From an uncultured Clostridia bacterium (GTDB lineage: Bacteria; Bacillota; Clostridia; Oscillospirales; Acutalibacteraceae), in NCBI GenBank assembly GCA_947565265.1, contig CANOFK010000088.1:1-5802 (forward strand): a stretch of 5,802 nucleotides of DNA, read 5' to 3'. Below the pieces are notes generated by a model. That model made no database searches, was not told the origin of the DNA, and worked only from the letters and a program-made list of their open reading frames with translations. The translations under genes were made by a program, and so were the position numbers. Below, in pieces: positions 4,951-5,802 of the stretch. How positions within the stretch are numbered: position 1 is the first letter of the stretch; each line of letters opens with the position of its first letter.

Positions 4951-5802
4951 TCCCGCGCCCGCCGCCTATGCGCCGGATAGCGCCGGCTTTTACCATCGAC
5001 CCCAAGACCGCCTCTACGGTGGTGGGGCTGATCATGGGCAGGGCGGCACAGATGTCTGACTTGGAGATGGGCTCCTGCCGGTTCAGGACCAGTTCCTCTA
5101 TGCTGGCGCGCTTGGTGCGTTTCCGGGCGGGTATCCACGAGAGGCATTGCCGGTACGACAGGTAGAGCAGGGAGAGGAAGATCTGCATATAAGGCAGATA
5201 GTCATTATGGCCCTCGGCCCAATATAGGGCGGATTCCTGAAAAGCCCGGTGGTAGAAGGAGAAGTAGCGGTGGATCATGGCCTCCAGAGGCAGGAAACTG
5301 CACATGGTATACCCCGCTTTGCATAAAAGCAGGCGGGCGAGCAAAAACACGGTGCCGGCGGGTGCGTTTGGGAAAGGCGCGGTACAGAGCAGATCCAACG
5401 TAATACAGGGGATGAGCAGGAAAGCATCCGCCTCTTCCGCGGCGGAAACATAAGCGGAAAAAGCCAGGTCGGCGGCCTGGCTTTTTTCTGTGCTGCCATA
5501 GGCCCCGGCGGCCCCCTTGGGCAGCAGGAGGCGGTTTAGCTGCAAAAAGCCTTCCCCGGTAGCCTCTATGTCGTCAAACTGCTGGCTAACGGCTTGCAGG
5601 GCTTGTCCATAAGCAGCGGGGGGCACATCTTCCAGGGAGGCAGCGCCTGTGGTGGCGGCCTCCAAACCTTTTTGTATGACGCCTTCCCGCTGCTGGGGGG
5701 AGAGGGCCAGTTGTTGGGCGCAGAGGGAATCCAGCCGGCGGAGGGCCGGCAAAAGGCTAGCAAAGCCCTGGGGCAGCGGCATCATATTGAGAAAGGCGTA
5801 GT
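4931..5802 (-). CDS. Degenerate Fic-fold protein with C-terminal winged helix; start probably beyond the window edge
   Basis: The frame stays open from the window edge to TAA at 4931-4933 (complement). The first ATG, at 5785, gives 284 aa. No ribosome binding site lies in the 17 bases upstream of it, while every other gene here has a clear one, so the true start is probably just outside. Numbering from 5785, LIPCITLDLLCTAPF (124-138) and LLLCKAGY (152-159) align without gaps to the Fic core around HPFx(D/N)GNGR. The motif itself reads APFPNAPAG (136-144), so the catalytic His, the Asn and the phosphate-binding Arg are lost. The helix PLEAMIHRYFSFYHRAF...WAEGHNDYLPYMQIFLSLLYLSYR (166-212) and a winged helix (about 228-284, ending RRIGGGRGTKYL) match Clostridia Fic proteins with a DNA-binding C-terminus. 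The flap segment before the core is much shortened. AMPylation activity is therefore unlikely. A regulatory or scaffold role is inference. Confidence 0.72.
   Translation of the reverse strand, partial: YAFLNMMPLPQGFASLLPALRRLDSLCAQQLALSPQQREGVIQKGLEAATTGAASLEDVPPAAYGQALQAVSQQFDDIEATGEGFLQLNRLLLPKGAAGAYGSTEKSQAADLAFSAYVSAAEEADAFLLIPCITLDLLCTAPFPNAPAGTVFLLARLLLCKAGYTMCSFLPLEAMIHRYFSFYHRAFQESALYWAEGHNDYLPYMQIFLSLLYLSYRQCLSWIPARKRTKRASIEELVLNRQEPISKSDICAALPMISPTTVEAVLGSMVKAGAIRRIGGGRGTKYLPA
4972..4991 (+). terminator. Weak candidate terminator for the birA-bioY-DUF1284 unit
   Basis: GCCGG (4972-4976), a 6-base loop and CCGGC (4983-4987) are followed by TTTT (4988-4991), 21 bases after the DUF1284 stop. 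The stem is short but all G-C. It lies inside the 3' coding end of the convergent gene. It is the only hairpin with a T-tract that I saw close behind the operon, so the call is tentative. Confidence 0.35.
5458..5487 (+). terminator. Perfect terminator-like hairpin inside the Fic-fold gene
   Basis: AAAAAGCCAGG (5458-5468) pairs perfectly with CCTGGCTTTTT (5476-5486) across a 7-base loop, giving an 11-bp stem. On the + strand it runs into TTTTTT (5482-5487), and on the - strand into five Ts, so it could act in either direction. It is translated on the - strand as KSQAADLAF. On the + strand it could stop read-through from the birA unit. On the - strand it would threaten expression of its own host gene unless translating ribosomes prevent folding. 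Confidence 0.45.

Noticed and set aside
4931..5802. Reading the - strand gene as a simple pseudogene
   Set aside because: There is no internal stop or frameshift over at least 284 codons, and the C-terminal winged helix is well preserved, so an intact but non-catalytic protein fits better. This cannot be settled without orthologues.

Overview
The window looks like chromosomal DNA from a GC-rich Clostridia-type Firmicute. A gut Oscillospirales/Ruminococcaceae relative is my best guess. The basis is the strong AGGAGG-type ribosome binding sites, the TTGACA promoter, the clostridial style of the FeoB, BirA and BioY proteins, and a FeoB-associated Cys-rich membrane protein next to feoB. The taxonomic placement is inference; there is no rRNA or other marker gene.

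Bases 1-2825 are the end of a ferrous-iron uptake operon on the + strand. It holds the 3' end of feoA, a complete feoB (804 aa) and a small FeoB-associated Cys-rich membrane protein whose ribosome binding site overlaps the feoB stop. A strong intrinsic terminator (2795-2825) closes the unit. FeoA and FeoB are the accessory protein and the GTPase-linked permease for Fe(II). The small protein is a one-helix companion with a CxCxCxxC tail.

Bases 2826-4991 are an independent biotin unit on the + strand. A sigma-A-type promoter (2897-2925) has its -35 box inside a dyad with the architecture of a BirA operator (2870-2904). It drives birA (repressor and biotin-protein ligase), bioY (biotin-binding subunit of an ECF transporter) and, by a 4-base overlap, a Cys-rich DUF1284 protein. 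The likely logic is autoregulated biotin salvage: scarce biotin relieves BirA repression and raises uptake and ligation capacity. No biotin synthesis gene is present in the window.

Bases 4931-5802 carry a convergent - strand gene whose 3' end overlaps the DUF1284 gene by 20 bases. It encodes a Fic-fold protein with a C-terminal winged helix in which the catalytic HPFx(D/N)GNGR motif has decayed to APFPNAPAG and the target-docking flap is missing. This apparent pseudo-Fic protein is the least ordinary item here. A perfect 11-bp terminator-like hairpin sits inside its coding sequence, at the place where the flap is missing. No tRNA, rRNA, CRISPR array or insertion sequence was seen.
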